Shown one piece after another: positions 43,359-55,076 of a stretch of 64,000 bases of DNA. Position 1 is the first letter of the stretch. Each line of letters starts with the position of its first letter. The stretch is taken from contig MU266368.1 of assembly GCA_021014945.1 (NCBI GenBank), positions 62,001 to 126,000 on the forward strand, written 5' to 3'. The stretch is from Leucogyrophana mollusca (lineage: Eukaryota; Basidiomycota; Agaricomycetes; Boletales). Both the position numbers and the translations under genes were made by a program. The notes beneath the pieces are model-generated. The model saw only the letters and a list, made by a program, of their open reading frames with translations. It did not search any database and was not told where the DNA came from.

Positions 43359-46300
43359 ATGGACAGGCCATTGGGCCCTCGCCAGCCCGATAAACGGAAT
43401 GAGGCATACGAGTCCATCTTTGGCCGTCCAAGCGCTTCTCACCACCAACTAAACGCACATCCACATTATGCGCAATCAGTCCACGGTGTCCCGTACAGTC
43501 AGCCTATACAGCAGCAGCCATATCCTCAGCAATATAACCAGTATGGCCCCCCAGCCGATAGGCGTACCTCTCACCCGTCCTCGTTCGCCCCGACATCCAA
43601 TTACTACCCTGCTTCTCAGCAGCACATACAAACGCCGTACAGGCAATCTTACCAACAACTCCCACCGCAGCAGTACAACCAATACACTCGACCACACACG
43701 CTTGCACCACCTGCAAGTCACGGCCGTGCACGATCAGTCGTCAGTTCTCCGCATGCAGCCGGCATCATAGCCCCAAAACCAGAAGAGCCACCCGACGCAA
43801 GCCTCGAGGCACTAACTAGAGCTGGTCTCACCCCCGCCCAGGCTTATCAGGCCCAGGTCTACCTCAACAGCCCCGCAGCAAAGCAGAGTGACTGGAATAA
43901 CGCACCCAACCCTCCACAGAACGGTGGCCCACACCATCGGCTTCCAAACGACATCCCGAGAGTGGGCGTCAACATAGAGCCAGACATGAGTCGTTTAAGC
44001 ATCGATTTTGGCGATGATGACCATGGCCCAGATGAGGCCTCCAGCGAGTTGCCATGGGCTCAATCTCGAGATACACGTGGGTTTTCATGTCCCATATCTG
44101 GTGCACGGCAAGCACGATGTGCTAATTTTGTGTCCTCGTTCTTTGCTTGCGATCAGCCATGGCGCCTGTCCCTCAATCCATACAGCAAGGTCAGCAGCAC
44201 CAACATCGACAACCCTCCCCACTCTCGATCGCATCCGACCAGAGCCATCCTCCCCCAAGCTCCATATCAACCCGCCCTTATCCTCTTCAGCTTGATACAG
44301 CCGTCATGTCAACACGAAGCTCTCTCATCAGCACTTCCCCAGTCTCATCCACCCTCGTCGACCATTCCGTTGCAACAACCAGCTGCCGCTCATCCACCCT
44401 CATCGACCACTCTGTTGCAACAACTAGCCGCCGCTCGTCTGACTCGGCACGCACAATGCCTGGTGGCCCTGGCTATCGTCGTGACCGCACCACTCAAGAC
44501 CGCTCTATGTCAATGTCGGCGGCTTCCTCTTCCATGCGCACTGTTCTTGATGCTCGCTCCCGCCCACCCATACCACATATGAATGTCGCTGAAGGCCGAA
44601 ACTCGCCTACCACTTCCACCCGAGCTCCGGGTACCGTGCGCAAAACCCCCATTGTGTACCCTGCTCTGCTCTCACGTGTGGCCGAGGCTTTCCGCGAACG
44701 CATCAATCTCGCGGACCGCCTCAAGGACGGGCTTACCTACAAGGATGCTTTTGATGGACGAGAAGCGGTCGATAAGATCGCGTACATCATTAAAACCACA
44801 GACCGCAACCTCGCACTGCTACTCGGCCGTGCGCTCGACGCGCAAAAATATTTTCACGATGTGACGTATGACCATCGGCTTCGGGACAGCGCGAATGAGC
44901 TGTATCAGTTCCGCACGAAGCTAAGCCCGTTCGTGAGTGGGGAGCTGCCTACGATCAGTCAGACTATAGAGGATGAGAAGGGTGAAGAGGAAGGGTTGAA
45001 GGGGAACCAGGACGTAGCCAGTCCCACTCATGGCTCTGGCTCGAATGACTCTCATGAGAAGGACACATCCCCATTGTTGGGGGCGGGTGAGACTCCAGGA
45101 CCGAGGGCCCGACAGGGGACCGAGTCGATCGACGAGATCCCACTGCCCTCTGGCGTGTTTACTCTTCTGACGGACTGCTACTCGCCGACCTGCACACGAG
45201 ACCAGCTGTGCTACAGCATTGCCTGCCCGCGACGCCTGGAGCAGCAGGCGAGGCTGAACATGAAACCGCAGCCAGGGCTGAAGAAGCAAATATCGAGGGA
45301 AAGCTTAGGGGATCTCGTGGTACGCCCACTTGTTGCGTTTGTTGTTATGGCTCGTACTGACGCACGAGGTAGGAACCTGGGACGTTATGGATCCACTCTG
45401 TCCCGCAGGAGATTGTAAACAGCGTGTCTGACACCGAGAAAAAGCGCCAGGAGGCGATCAACGAGGTGATGTACACGGAGCGGGACTTTGTTCGCGACAT
45501 GGAGTATCTCCGAGACGTACGACAACCCCTCTCTCTTCTGTACGAAGCTGACGTCTCACCAGGTCTGGATCAACGGCCTGAAAGACAACGACATCATCCC
45601 CGCCGAGCGGCGCACCGACTTCCTTCAGCAAGTCTTCTGGAACATCCACGAAATCATCGCGGTGAACACGCGCCTGCGGGATGCACTCAACAAGCGACAG
45701 AAGTCATATGCCGTTGTCGAACGCATCGGGGACATTCTCATTGACGCGGTGCCTCATTTTGGGCCGTTCGTGAGCTACGGGGCCCACCAGCTTCACGGAA
45801 AGTATGAGTTTGAAAAGGAGAAGAGCTCGAATCCGGCGTTCGCAGCTTTTGTAGAGGTGCGTGAGGTACTCGTAAGATTACTGGGTTCGTGTTCACGGTC
45901 TTCGTAGACTACGGAGAGGCTGCCAGAGTCGCGGAAACTCGAGTTGAACGGCTATCTGACGAAGCCGACGACTCGTTTAGCTCGGTATCCCTTGTTGCTC
46001 GAGGCCGTGCTGAAGCACACCCCGGAGGACAACCCTGACAAGGCAACGTTAAGTCAGGTCGTTGTTATCGTCCGGGAGTTCCTCGCAAAGGTGAACATCG
46101 AGACCGGGAAGACTGAGAATCGGTTCAACCTCCTGCAGCTTGACCAGCAGCTAGTTTATCGGCCCGGGGAGCAAGTTGTGAGTCTATGCACATTACCAAG
46201 CGAGTGGGAATTTATGGTAAAAACAGGACCTGCGACTGCAAGAACCGGGACGGGAGCTGGTGTACAAGGGCGCACTTAATAAACGGGGCGGCGGTCAGGG

Positions 46301-48222
46301 CGATAGTGGCGATTTGTTGGTTTATCTTTTCGATCATGCGCTACTTATGGTGAAGCAGAAGAGCAAACACGAGCAGTACAAGGTCTATCGACGTGTAAGT
46401 GATTGAGCTGCTTTATCACGTCCGCCTACTTACCGCCTAGGATCTAGCCAATACCCCTCGAGCTCCTATTCATCGCTGTCCCGGATGACAACGCCAACTC
46501 TGGGCGACCTTCAGGTGGCCGGCAAACCAAGACGTTGACAAAGAAAAACTCTTTTAACAAAGGCGCGCCATATGCTCCCGCCATTCCGGTCAAGGTGGAC
46601 GGCAAGGGTGGGTTCGCGATCACATTCATCCACCTAGGGCGCAAGTACTACCAGATGACCCTCTGGGCAAGCACATTCGTCAGCCACCGCAAGTGGGTTG
46701 AGAATATCACCAAGCAGCAGGATGCAATGCGAGAGAAGAGTTTGATCTTCGAGACGGTCACGCTGTGCGACGGCTTTTTCCTTGGTGCGAATAAAGTGAA
46801 TTGTGCGGCGCCGTTTGGTGGGTGGATTTTATGCATGGGCTAGTCATTGAGCCTGATGTGGATTGTTTGTGTGTGCAGGGAGTGGAAGGCGGGTGGTTTA
46901 TGGGACTGATGACGGGATATACTTGTCAGATCTGAGAGAGCCGAATAGGGATCCCGTCAAGGTCTTGGCTTTGCTGGATGTTTCCCAAGTGGACGTGTTG
47001 GAGGACTATCAGCTTCTCATCGTTCTATCGGGTATGTCAGGCTTCGGCCTAGTTTGTGGAACATTGCTAATCCCTCGTTATGCAGAACGACAAGTCATCA
47101 CGTTCCCTCTGGACGCTTTGGACCCCTTAGATCCGATGGCGGGTCTCAAGCGAGCGAAGAGGATATCGTCTCACACATCTTTCTTCAAAGCTGGTATCTG
47201 CCTCGGCAAAGTACTGGTTTGTGTCGTCAAGTCGAGTCCACTGTCGAGCACGATCAAGACGCTCGAGCCTATTGATCAAAACATCCGGGGGAGAAGCAAG
47301 CCGACGTTCCGAAAGCTTTTGCAAGGCGGGAATGATACGCTGAAACTCTTCCGGGTAAGGGTTTGCGTTGCGAAACTAGTGACTGTTGCTCATTGCCACT
47401 ATAGGAGTTTTATATCCCTGTGGAATCGAGCTCGATACATTTCCTGAAGACAAAGCTATGCGTAGGGTGCTCCAAGGGTTTTGAGATCGTTGATCTTGAG
47501 AGTCTCGACACGCAAGGCTTGCTTGACCCTGCAGACGCCAGCCTTGATTTTGTGAGGAAGAGGGAGAATCTTCGACCAATGGCCATTTATCGTATAGATA
47601 ACGAATTCTTGCTGTGCTATGATGGTAAGCACATAAGCCTCGCTGCGCGAGGTGCGGCTAAAATTGTTGCTGTAGACTTTGCTTTCTACGTCAACAAGAA
47701 CGGATGGCGGTCGCGGCAAGATTTTATGGTGCACTGGGAAGGGTCCCCGACTGGTTTCGGTAAGGATAAACGCTTTTTTTTTAAATCCCAGGAGCGATGT
47801 TGACATGACCCTAAGCTCTCCGCTATCCGTTTGTTCTGGCATTCGAACCTATGTTTGTTGAAATTCGACACGTCGAGACCGGACTCATGTCGCAGGTCAT
47901 TCAAGGAAACAACTTGCGGCTACTATTCGCCGACACTCCGCCTTCGGCCACAAATTCTTCCAGCGCGCACCACAGCCCGCATCACGGTTCACCTCACCCG
48001 TACAATCCATATGGACAACCACCGCCCTCTGCGTATGGTCGGCAATCGCTGCATGGATATGGCCCACAACATCAGGTGCCATATCCACAACATCCTCGCT
48101 ACACTCCGACTGGGCGAGATGAGATCCTGATGGTCTCTGACGATCGAGTTTTAACACTGCGACTCGCAGCGGGAAATCCGCACGTTGTGTCTGACACCGC
48201 GTCTCTTGCATCGTCAAGATAA
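43359..48222 (+). CDS. ROM2: Rho1 guanine nucleotide exchange factor, Rom2-like
   Basis: This protein activates Rho1 in the cell-wall integrity pathway and acts at the plasma membrane. The start at 43359 gives MDRPLGPRQPDKRNEAYESI, then a long Gln/Pro/Tyr/Ser-rich disordered region. A DEP domain lies at about 44660-44920 (SRVAEAFRERINLADRLKDG, TYKDAFDGREAVDKI). The DH domain starts at EVMYTERDFVRDMEYLRD and continues through HEIIAVNTRLRDAL and LTKPTTRLARYPLLLEAVLK. A PH region (LVYLFDHALLMVKQKSKHEQ) and a C-terminal CNH domain (RRVVYGTDDGIYLSDLR, QVITFPLDAL, FYIPVESSSIHFLKTKLCVG, NEFLLCYD) follow. The tail is His/Pro/Tyr-rich and ends at 48222. The domain order DEP-DH-PH-CNH is that of Rom1/Rom2. 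About a dozen introns are present. A 45-bp in-frame tandem duplication lies in the disordered part. Confidence 0.93.
44345..44434 (+). repeat. In-frame 45-bp tandem duplication in the RhoGEF
   Basis: Units start at 44345 and 44390, and both encode a peptide of the form SSTL-[VI]-DHSVATTS-[CR]-R. The unit is exactly 15 codons, so the reading frame is kept. It lies in the disordered Ser-rich stretch before the DEP domain and could vary in copy number between strains. Confidence 0.85.
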
Positions 48223-48801
48223 CTAGTGTTGGTTTCTGCCTTTTTGATGCACATACTGTTCATTTTGTCCGGAGTTGATATTCGCCAAATGTTTATAGGA
48301 ATATCATCTGTTGTGATTTGTGTTTGTTTCAAGGTCTTCATACATCGTCATAGCATATATTTCTACTTGCATCTGTACTCGACTGCAATACATAGTATTC
48401 GATTGTTATGCTTACCGCTGGAGTGTCTCGATGGATGACCATCATTTCGTTAGGCTTGCCCTTGGGTGGTGCCCTGTGGCGCTAACGATGTTCTGATGCC
48501 GAATTATAGTAATTTTGCCGATCGGCCGTCCTTTAAAAGTTCCATGAGATTACGTTTTCACGTGTCTGAGATGGTTCTGGACTCAAATTAAGTCTTGACC
48601 TGAACGCCAAGCTGACTTAGCTTTCTTTTTATGGCAAGTGAGGTCGTTCGCTGCCACCGCTTGTGCATTTCCTCTCCGATTTCCAATTTATTTTCCGTTG
48701 CTTGTTGTTCCTCTTTATTCCTCGTTTCTCTCCCAAGCTTCAAGTTCCTCCGTTGCCCATCCTGTCGCTCTTTTGATTTCTGGTCCGCACCACCACCAAC
48801 C
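48223..48801. other. Intergenic stretch between RhoGEF and chitin deacetylase
   Basis: No gene is visible. The first part is the 3' region of the RhoGEF gene (AT-rich, around 48300-48410). The last 200 bases are pyrimidine-rich (TTCCTCTTTATTCCTC near 48706) just before the deacetylase ATG, as is common in fungal core promoters. Confidence 0.4.
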
Positions 48802-50744
48802 ATGCAGCTCCAAGCTCTCGTCGCTCTTTTAACGCTCCTTGGGACCGCTCAAGCTAACGAACGACATGCTCGTCTGGCCAAGCGAGCCGTTACCTCCTCT
48901 GTGTCCGCCGGGTCCTCATCCTCATCCGCCTCAGCTCCCCCTATGACCACAGTTTCTTCTGCGACTGCGACGACTGGGTCATCTTCAGTTGGCGGACAAG
49001 GTACCATGTCTGTCGGAACCCCCTCCACCAGCGCATCTTCAGCGTCCGTCGCCGTCGGTACTGGACTTGTGGGAACATCCATTCCTCCTTTGAGCCAGAT
49101 TACTTCTGGGATGCCATCGCCATCGACCCTCCCCCCCTCCTCCACCTTCCCCGCAGGAGCGAGCGCACCTATCAAGGGTGCTCCAGCCCTTCCCACGCCT
49201 TGTGAGCCTAATATCCTTGTGATGCGTGGAAGTGACCGACTAACCTAGCAACCGGATATTAGTTGTGTACCAAGCCGCTGACTGGCCCCCTCAAGACCAA
49301 GTGGCCCCCACTAGTCCGTAGTCCGCTTTGTCCAGCTGACCGATCATTTACTTCAAATGACTCTTAGACTCCGAGGAAGTTGCGGAATGGATGCAGGAAC
49401 TGAACGGATTCGATATTCCCACCTTTAGTCCCACCGCCGATGGCACTTGTGTGGGTGACCCCGTAGCTGCTTCCCAGGCTGCCCAGCGGGGCTGGTGGAC
49501 TTGTGGTGGCTACACCCGCGCTACGGACATTGTCGCCTGCCCTGACAAATTGACTTGGGGTGTTAGGTAGGCAATTCCATGTGTCCTCCGAGTTCACGCA
49601 CCTCATGCCATTTATAGCTTCGACGACGGGCCCGGCTTTTACAGTAAGTTTAAACGCTTTCGTCTCCCGATGTATATTCATTGCCCCCTTTCGCAGCTCA
49701 GTATGTAATGCTCTCCTGATCTCTGTGAAGACATTTAATCTTCCCCCAGGGAATTGCTGGATTACCTTGCTGAGAAGAACGTTACTTCTACATTCTTTGT
49801 GGTTGGCTCGCGCGTCATTGAACGCCCTGCTGTCCTTGTTGAAGAATATATGGCCGGTCACGAAATTGCCGTTCACACTTGGTCGCATCGCGTACGTTTT
49901 GGAACGAATATTCACTAAATTAAACTGACTCTGAGTGTCTTAGCCTCTCACTTCGCTCACCACCGAGCAAGTTGTTGCCGAACTTGGTTGGTCCCGTAAA
50001 TCTATCAAAGAGGTTCTTGGTGTCACTCCCACTTTGATGCGTCCTCCCTTTGGTGACATCGGTATGTGTGGTTCTTGTTCATCTGAAGCTGTACTGACGG
50101 GCGCGATTGTTTTGCTTGGTAGATGATCGTGTACGCGCTATCAGCTTGGCCATGGGTATGGTGCCTGTAATCTGGACCCGCACTCCATCTGGCGCGACGT
50201 TCGACACCAATGACTGGAAGGTTCCCGGTGGCGTCGTTACTGGACCTCAGTCGTTTGCCACTTTCGAGGCCATTCTTGGTAACGCGACGCTCCTCGATAC
50301 TGGGTAAGTAACCCGACCTGACTGGCATGTCTCCTCATACTAAATTCTGTTCCTTAGCTTTGTCGTTTTGGAGCACGACTTATACCCGCAGACCGTTGAC
50401 CTTGCGATTGGATACACGTTACCTGCTGCTATGAACTACAACCCCAAACTAACCGTTAGTTCTCGTTGATAGGTTGATATTCTTGTGCTCACGTCGCTTC
50501 AATCATACAGCTCGAGCCCATCGGATACTGCAACAATATTCCCTCGACCAACCTCTATCGTGAGAGTAACCAGAACACTTCCTTCCCCTATTCCAACAGC
50601 TCTAGTGGCGACCCCTCGGTTCCCAGTGGATCAGGTGGTCAAGGCAGCTCTGGAAAAACTGGCGCGGGCGCGTTGAACGCTGTTATCCCATTGTCGGTTG
50701 TGATTGCTTCAGGCTTTGCTATTGCTGGATCTCTGTTAATGTGA
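48802..50744 (+). CDS. Chitin deacetylase, GPI-anchored (carbohydrate esterase 4)
   Basis: This enzyme removes acetyl groups from chitin to make chitosan in the wall, at the cell surface. A signal peptide (MQLQALVALLTLLGTAQA) is followed by a Ser/Thr/Ala-rich linker and, after introns, the NodB domain. Motif 1 is SFDDGPGFY with the catalytic Asp pair, motif 2 is HTWSHRPL with the two metal-binding His, and motif 3 is RPPFGDID. Motif 5 is VVLEHDLY with the catalytic His. WWTCGGYTR, DIVACPDKLTWGVS and AEKNVTSTFFVVGSRVIERP are also typical. The C-terminus is a Ser/Gly-rich stretch and a hydrophobic tail (LNAVIPLSVVIASGFAIAGS), a GPI-attachment signal. The stop is at 50744. Its neighbour, a Rho1 activator of wall integrity, fits a wall context, but co-regulation is inference. 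Confidence 0.92.
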
Positions 50745-51188
50745 AGGGAATGTTTCAGTTACGCCCTCTTACTAATCTAGACACCGCACAATTGTATATA
50801 TTTCTCATTGAACGCTTCGCTTGAACGATTTGCGGACTATGATATTTTACGCTTGATATTTGGATTAGTCGAAGTTCTCCTGTATTCTGAACTGACACAG
50901 TGCACTCTTGTCGGACGTAGAATGAAAACGAGCAAGTGCCAGCGAAGGGAGAGCAGAGGAGGTGGGCTAGGACATCACTACCAACCGGTGGAGTGTGCCG
51001 TGTTTGCGTTCTCTAATCCGCTGGGGGGGCGGCGTGGGGCTATCGTTGGGGTTCGGTTCTTCGGCGGTTAAGTGACTGCAGTATCAAGTCACCGGTATAC
51101 GTCGGGTTGCTGGAGCTGGAGCCATGTTGATAGAACCACTGCAATGTCATCAGAAGTCAAGTTGCTGATCCTGAGCTTCGGACTGCGC
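50745..51188. other. Intergenic stretch between convergent genes
   Basis: No gene is supported between the chitin deacetylase and the convergent F-box/LRR-type gene. The open frame at 50808-51071 has no recognisable motif. Confidence 0.4.
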
Positions 51189-52878
51189 TCATTCCCCAGC
51201 CTGCCTTTCAGCAGTGGCTGAGCCCGCCATTAACTTCCCTGACCTCTGACTCCCGCCGCACCGCCCCCGTCCCTCAGCCCCACGGATATCCTGCCCATTC
51301 CCTGCGGTCGGGAATGATCTGGTCCGGTTCTTTCTGCACTCCTCACGTATACCCGCCCACAAAGACTCATCTTGCAGTTTTTCTTCCGGATCCTGACCCC
51401 ATACTGTCACGTTCCTGAGCCCGGGAACGATACGAAATAATTTACGAGCATCGGATGCCCTGCCCTCTTCCATGTTTCTGCCGTGTGCAAAGTGAAGGTG
51501 TGTAATGGCATTGTTACGGAGATCGTGAACTACTGGTGATTCTAGGGCCGCATTGAAGTTCGATACGCCGAAGAGTACTGTGAGATGTCGCAGCTTGGGG
51601 CAATGGCGCAGGAGAGAGATAAGGCCTTCGCAGGTGCATCTCCCGCCACGAAAAGCGAATTCTTCCATGTGGGGCCACGCAACAGCCATCTCCTTCAAGT
51701 CGTGGTTGTCCACATCGAGCGCACCAATCATCCCGAGCTTGAGGACGCGCAGATGATTTAAACAGAAGAGACGTCTCATGGTGGCGATGGTTATAGCACA
51801 GTCATTATGACGACGCAAAGGCCCATCCTGAGCTGCCCAAGACATCTCGTCGTCGAAGATGACGGACTGCACAGTACTGTTGTCGAACCGCTCCGACACA
51901 GTGACGAAAAATTGATCGGTCCAGGCTGGGAAAACGACCTTGTGCTGGGGTTTGATATGTACTTCTTCGGGCGCCGATTTCATGTACTCCAGGATTGCAC
52001 GGGCGTAGTCAAGGTCAACATGCGTAACGCTGAATGCCTGGACGTTCAAGAATGGATACTTGCATGGGCGCCTCGGTTCTCTAATATGCGTGAGGTTGAT
52101 ATCCAACCTTCTGAGCGACGCCAAACGCGCAAGGTGGGAGAATGCTGAGTCGGAAAGTGGGATCCGAGGGCACGAAAGGTCTTCAAGCTTATGGAGCCCG
52201 CAAATGAACTTCGATATGAGATTAGTCGATCTATTTAAAACTTTGCTGTCGTGAGCCCGGAGAATTTTGAGATGAGGGCAAGCAGCGCCTAAGGATGAAA
52301 GACATTTAAAAGATTCTTCGTCTGCCATGAAGCTCAGCCCGAGATCGAGGAAGACGAGATTTGGACCAACGAATAGCCGAGTGGCGGGAAAGAGATCGCG
52401 ATCACTCGACCAGACGAGCCTCCGTAGCTTTGGAACCAGAAGAGGTGGTGTCTGGAGACGAGCTAGTGCGAGAAAGAACGCCCTATGATCGTGACGATCC
52501 ATCATCCGCAAAGCTGAGCCCTCAGTGAATGAATGAACACGTGATGCATGGTACTTGAAAGGGGCATAATTGCGGAGGTGGGCAAGACTCTGACGATTCT
52601 GAGCATGTTTGCGAGTGAGCGCAGAGTAAATTGGGTATTTGAAGTTGTTTTACACGTACGATAGACCATGGGCTGTTGACCTTTTACCTTAGCTGCACAG
52701 GAAACCACCGAAATAGTGGATCGAGACCCCTCAGATCTGTCCAGAGTACGGCTAACGCAGGCTGGTGGAATGCACGACATGTCCTGGTGAGGCCAATCAA
52801 CGTTGAGCGGTCATCATCGTTCCTGATATCCTCGAAGATGATGACGAGAATATCTGCCACAAGGAGTGCACGATGCAT
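51189..52878 (-). CDS. F-box/leucine-rich-repeat-like protein
   Basis: The gene resembles the large basidiomycete F-box families whose products recruit targets to SCF ubiquitin ligases. The proposed first exon starts at 52878 with MHRALLVADILVIIFEDIRN and continues STLIGLTRTCRAFHQPALAVLWTDL, a degenerate F-box. A second exon, from about 52590 (NRQSLAHLRNYAPFKYHASR), continues in one frame for more than 440 residues to the stop at 51189. It contains leucine-rich stretches such as PNLVFLDLGLSF, CPHLKILRA, LHKLEDLSC, LRVLKLGMIG and CPKLRHLTVLFG, spaced like irregular LRRs. The junction between exons does not resolve cleanly with simple GT-AG splicing (52600-52690), so an extra intron or a frameshift is possible. 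Substrate is unknown. Confidence 0.75.
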
Positions 52879-54359
52879 GATAATCGGCGTTGGGACCTGG
52901 GTCCAACGGATAAAGAAAATTTCCGTAAAAACTGACGGCAGTCGACGGTCGTCCGGGTTGCGTCCGGGCGTGAACGAATAAGCGATGCCCGGCTCCGATC
53001 GCAACGATATGATGGGTTATGACTCCAGCTGTCGGGTCGCTTGCGTCGAGTCTTGTCGAGTCCAATGTTTCTCTGGAGTCGGACTTGTTCGATTCCTCTC
53101 TTCGTGTTTTCCCGGCCCTCTCTCCCCGTCCCGCGAAAATCCTTGCCCTTGCGCCGTAGCTTGTCGTGATTGCACAAAATAAAAGAGAAGGTGGCACACA
53201 GCCGTGCCGCGGCTGCTGGATATTTTCTGCAGAGGCCTCTGGGTCGATGCACTGGACTTGCGCGGTTATGACACTGGACGTCGTTCGTGGCCGCAAAAAT
53301 CCAGTTCTTGCCTTGTGTTCAGAAGCTGAAAATTTGGCTTTGCTGTTTCTTCTCCAAAGCCACGTTCGAACTCAGAAGGCAGCATATTCTCGTGGAGGTG
53401 AGCTTTGATTTGTATCGGACAAGTCTTGTGAAAGTCTTCACCATCATCGGCTTGGGGGTATTCGGGGGTCAGTGCAGTTCTGGTGGGTTTCCGACGTGGC
53501 GACGATTAATTAATTGTGGTGGAGGAGCTATCTCTACAGCATGCGACACGGGCTCGAGAGTGTCCCCTCTCAGCCTTATCCCCCAGCCCCAGACGATGTT
53601 ATACTCGTGCACCCCTGAGCTGATATCGCAACGCATCGCCCTGCATGTGGTTTATCGTTGCAGCCTAGGATTCGATTGGTAGACGCCAGGTATGTACTCA
53701 CCCCGATAGTAAATGGGATAGACCCACGAACTTGGCTGAGACTTCTGCTATTAGCCCGAAAGATGGAGGTTTGGTCTCAATGTCATTGAAGGATATCGCA
53801 AATATTTATGGGAGATGCTATCGGGATTGAACATCGTCGACTTGGCGCCGATATCGCAGTACAGGCGCGTATCGATGGTGCATGCCTGGCCGCATGATGT
53901 AGGGGAATCATTTCCTATGCACAAGGACAAATTCGAGCCGAATGGCCTCGTCAAGCAGGTATTACCGATCCCTGGATTGTATACTTTCTGAACCGTAACG
54001 TGGCATATGAACAGTCCCATTATACGTTAGTACAGTGCCTCGCCGTGCCTCGCGGCCTGCGTGATGCTCTGGAATGTTTTCTCTTGGATATAGTGAGGCC
54101 TTTCTATGGTAACGTCCTCTACTGAAGAAGTTCCTGCCCAAGCGCCAGTTTACGGAGCTGTACGAAATGGCTATAAGGAGGGTCCTCGTTTTCTCCGATC
54201 TGTGCTGTGGGAGATAGCAAAGACGCTGATATCCGGTTATTCAGGCTCATTGAAGAGCGCAGCAACCTCCCTTTTCCATGGATATATGAACTCTCCTTAT
54301 TCGAATCGCGTCTTCGTCCACTCGAGGAATTCTAGCATCGCGCTCCTTAATGGACCTGC
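52879..54359. other. Intergenic stretch with no supported gene
   Basis: The left part is the upstream region of the F-box/LRR-type gene. Open frames at 53287-53682 and 53751-54020 lie on different strands and have no recognisable motif. The right part, around 54106-54350, leads into the GTPase remnant and may contain its eroded 5' exons. Confidence 0.35.
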
Positions 54360-55076
54360 CGCTCCGAGTTCCTGCAAGCACACATCCGACCTCATTTCCG
54401 TTGCGAAGTCCTTCATCACACTCCAAGATACCGAATGTCGTTATATTCGGGAGACCGGTCAGGGAAATATTATTTGGTGAACCTTACCGCAAACGACGGA
54501 ATACCCGAGACATCTTCTGGTGCAGCGGGGTGCCTTTTAGACGCGGAAGACTATCTTGTGCACCTCGGCGACCAGAAATTCCGGCTGTGGGACATTGTTG
54601 CCTCAATGAGCCTTCCCTCAAGGCCAACCACGCTCTTGTTGCATCGAGAAGGCCTACAGGCTCGTCCGCAAACTGCTGGTGGTGTCACCTTGCTGGTGCT
54701 CCGCATGAGGGATGTGCGGGTCACAGCACCCACCCAGATCAATCAGACGTTCTTCAATCTTCTTTGTGATAATAAGGCACCCACGCCACTTGTTATCACC
54801 AGCTTCGAGAACGAGCACTCGATGGATTGGGAGGAGAACAAGTAGCATTCAGACCAGTTCAATATGCGCAACATTGATCATGCCTGCTTTACTTCGGTCC
54901 CAGGGCTTCGGGCGTACACAAGGAGAAATAAGAGGGGTCGCGGAGCAGAGTATACAGGTTACTTCTCGCACAGGCCGCCAGTGGACCACGGGAGGAGGAA
55001 AAGATCGCCTAGTTCGTACGCGCTCAAGAAGTGCAGTTTTTCGAAGGCTGGAGCCGAATTTGTAGCAAAGGGGTAG
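54360..55076 (+). pseudogene. Decayed basidiomycete P-loop GTPase-like gene
   Basis: The remnant matches a mushroom-expanded family of short G-domain proteins. PNVVIFG (54431) is in one frame, ETGQG (54451) in the next and GKYYLVNLTAND (54462) in the third. The Walker A loop is thus split by two apparent 1-nt deletions. After this come SSGAAGC, FRLWD (a switch II-like DxxG remnant), VTLLVLRMRDVRVTAP, PLVITSFENEHSMDW and NIDHACFTSV, the usual order in the family. An in-frame TAG at 54843-54845 interrupts the frame between ENK and HSDQFNM, and the matching sequence carries on beyond it. These three independent lesions make function unlikely. Introns cannot explain lesions 11-14 nt apart in the P-loop. 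Confidence 0.72.
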
